64,000 nt of DNA from Euglena gracilis. Lineage: Eukaryota > Euglenida > Euglenophyceae > Euglenales. Made by a program: the position numbers and the translations under genes. Location of the stretch: positions 36,204,338 to 36,268,337 of the forward strand of contig CP154956.1 of the NCBI GenBank assembly GCA_039621445.1, written 5' to 3'. The notes under the pieces were generated by a model. That model was not told where the DNA came from, ran no database searches, and saw only the letters and a list, made by a program, of their open reading frames with translations. Below are positions 58,666 to 64,000 of this stretch, piece by piece (position 1 is the stretch's first letter; each line of letters opens with the position of its first letter).

Positions 58666-59188
58666 CGGATTCAAGAGAAATCATCACAATGGACAGCTGT
58701 CGAAAAGAAAATAAAGGAGATCCCGCAAGGCGCAGCCGACCAAAGGCAAAGAGCTGAGCAGTGCTGAGAATGGCTCCAAGGCTTCAGGGGGAGGAGTGCT
58801 GAGGCAGGGCAGACCGCTGCATTGTGTGGGCTGGGTGTCTGCACGAAACACTCATCGGATCAGCACCAGAAGGTCAACGGTCCATTGCCTGGTTCCATGA
58901 AAAACGGCAGAGAGCGGGGGCTTGCCAGCAATTGTTGAAAGGCTCTCCCCTCACGGTAGGTGAGCAGGGTTGGATTCCAGGACCCACAGGGTTTCTGGGA
59001 TGGGAACCACAACAGCCCAGGGACTGGTCCGCATTTCTGGGCCTACGGCCAAGCCACACACACCACGACCATCACCCGATGGCGCATCAAACCGTGGCGC
59101 CAACGGAATGGACTGCCCCGACAGAAATGGGAGGACGTGCGGGCAACTGCGGGCCGAGCTCCGGCTCCCGCCCTCCGCCGCCCCTCAC

Positions 59189-63989
<4,801 letters not shown>

Positions 63990-64000
63990 ACGTTCAGGCT

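Overview
The window is nuclear DNA from a flagellated eukaryote, and the splice junctions point to a euglenid. Short GC-rich exons with strongly GC-biased third positions sit among long, repeat-filled introns. Two genes are recognisable. (1) The 3' part of an axonemal outer-arm dynein heavy chain (gamma/DNAH5-DNAH8 class) lies on the + strand from about 487 to the stop codon at 22478. It has 26 exons covering the microtubule-binding tip, stalk coiled coil 2, AAA5, AAA6 and the C-terminal domain, about 1,330 codons in all. (2) The helicase end of a ZNFX1/UPF1-like superfamily 1 RNA helicase with a following Cys/His zinc-finger segment lies on the - strand from the right edge (63989) down to about 59189. 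The two genes converge on a 37-kb repeat-rich interval.

The main result is in the introns. Placing exon ends by protein homology and reading frame shows that at least eight dynein introns (3, 7, 9, 12, 15, 17, 20, 22) are not GT-AG. Each begins NNNCAG and ends CTGNNNNN, and the CAG and CTG lie inside longer complementary ends (up to 9 perfect pairs). This is the signature described for nonconventional introns of euglenids. They are interleaved with ordinary GT-AG introns in the same gene. The helicase gene shows the same pattern in one complete intron and at one further intron 3' end. Several of these introns consist largely of dispersed repeats carrying G/C homopolymer runs.

Layout: 1-486, no gene recognised; 487-22478, dynein. 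Its introns hold a 2.67-kb terminal-inverted-repeat (TIR) element (6431-9100) with nested foldbacks, a large palindrome with (TA)n arms (17361-17940), G-run repeats and long microsatellites. 22479-26600 holds a TIR-element fragment, a 160-167 bp satellite and a 230-bp tandem duplication. 26640-45300 holds at least three decayed copies of a tyrosine-recombinase (DIRS/Ngaro-like) retrotransposon: ORF1, reverse transcriptase/RNase H and a recombinase with HSTRG and a catalytic Tyr, on both strands. One copy is interrupted by a 422-bp G-run TIR element, and a further recombinase fragment lies near 47300. 45800-51600 holds several GC3-rich, possibly coding - strand segments (a signal peptide, a transmembrane helix, a CxxC motif) that I cannot assign. 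52126-58665 is repeats and low-complexity DNA. 59189-63989 is the helicase.

All exon borders are predictions from homology, frame and splice signals; no transcript evidence was available. Comparisons to protein families are from memory of those families.
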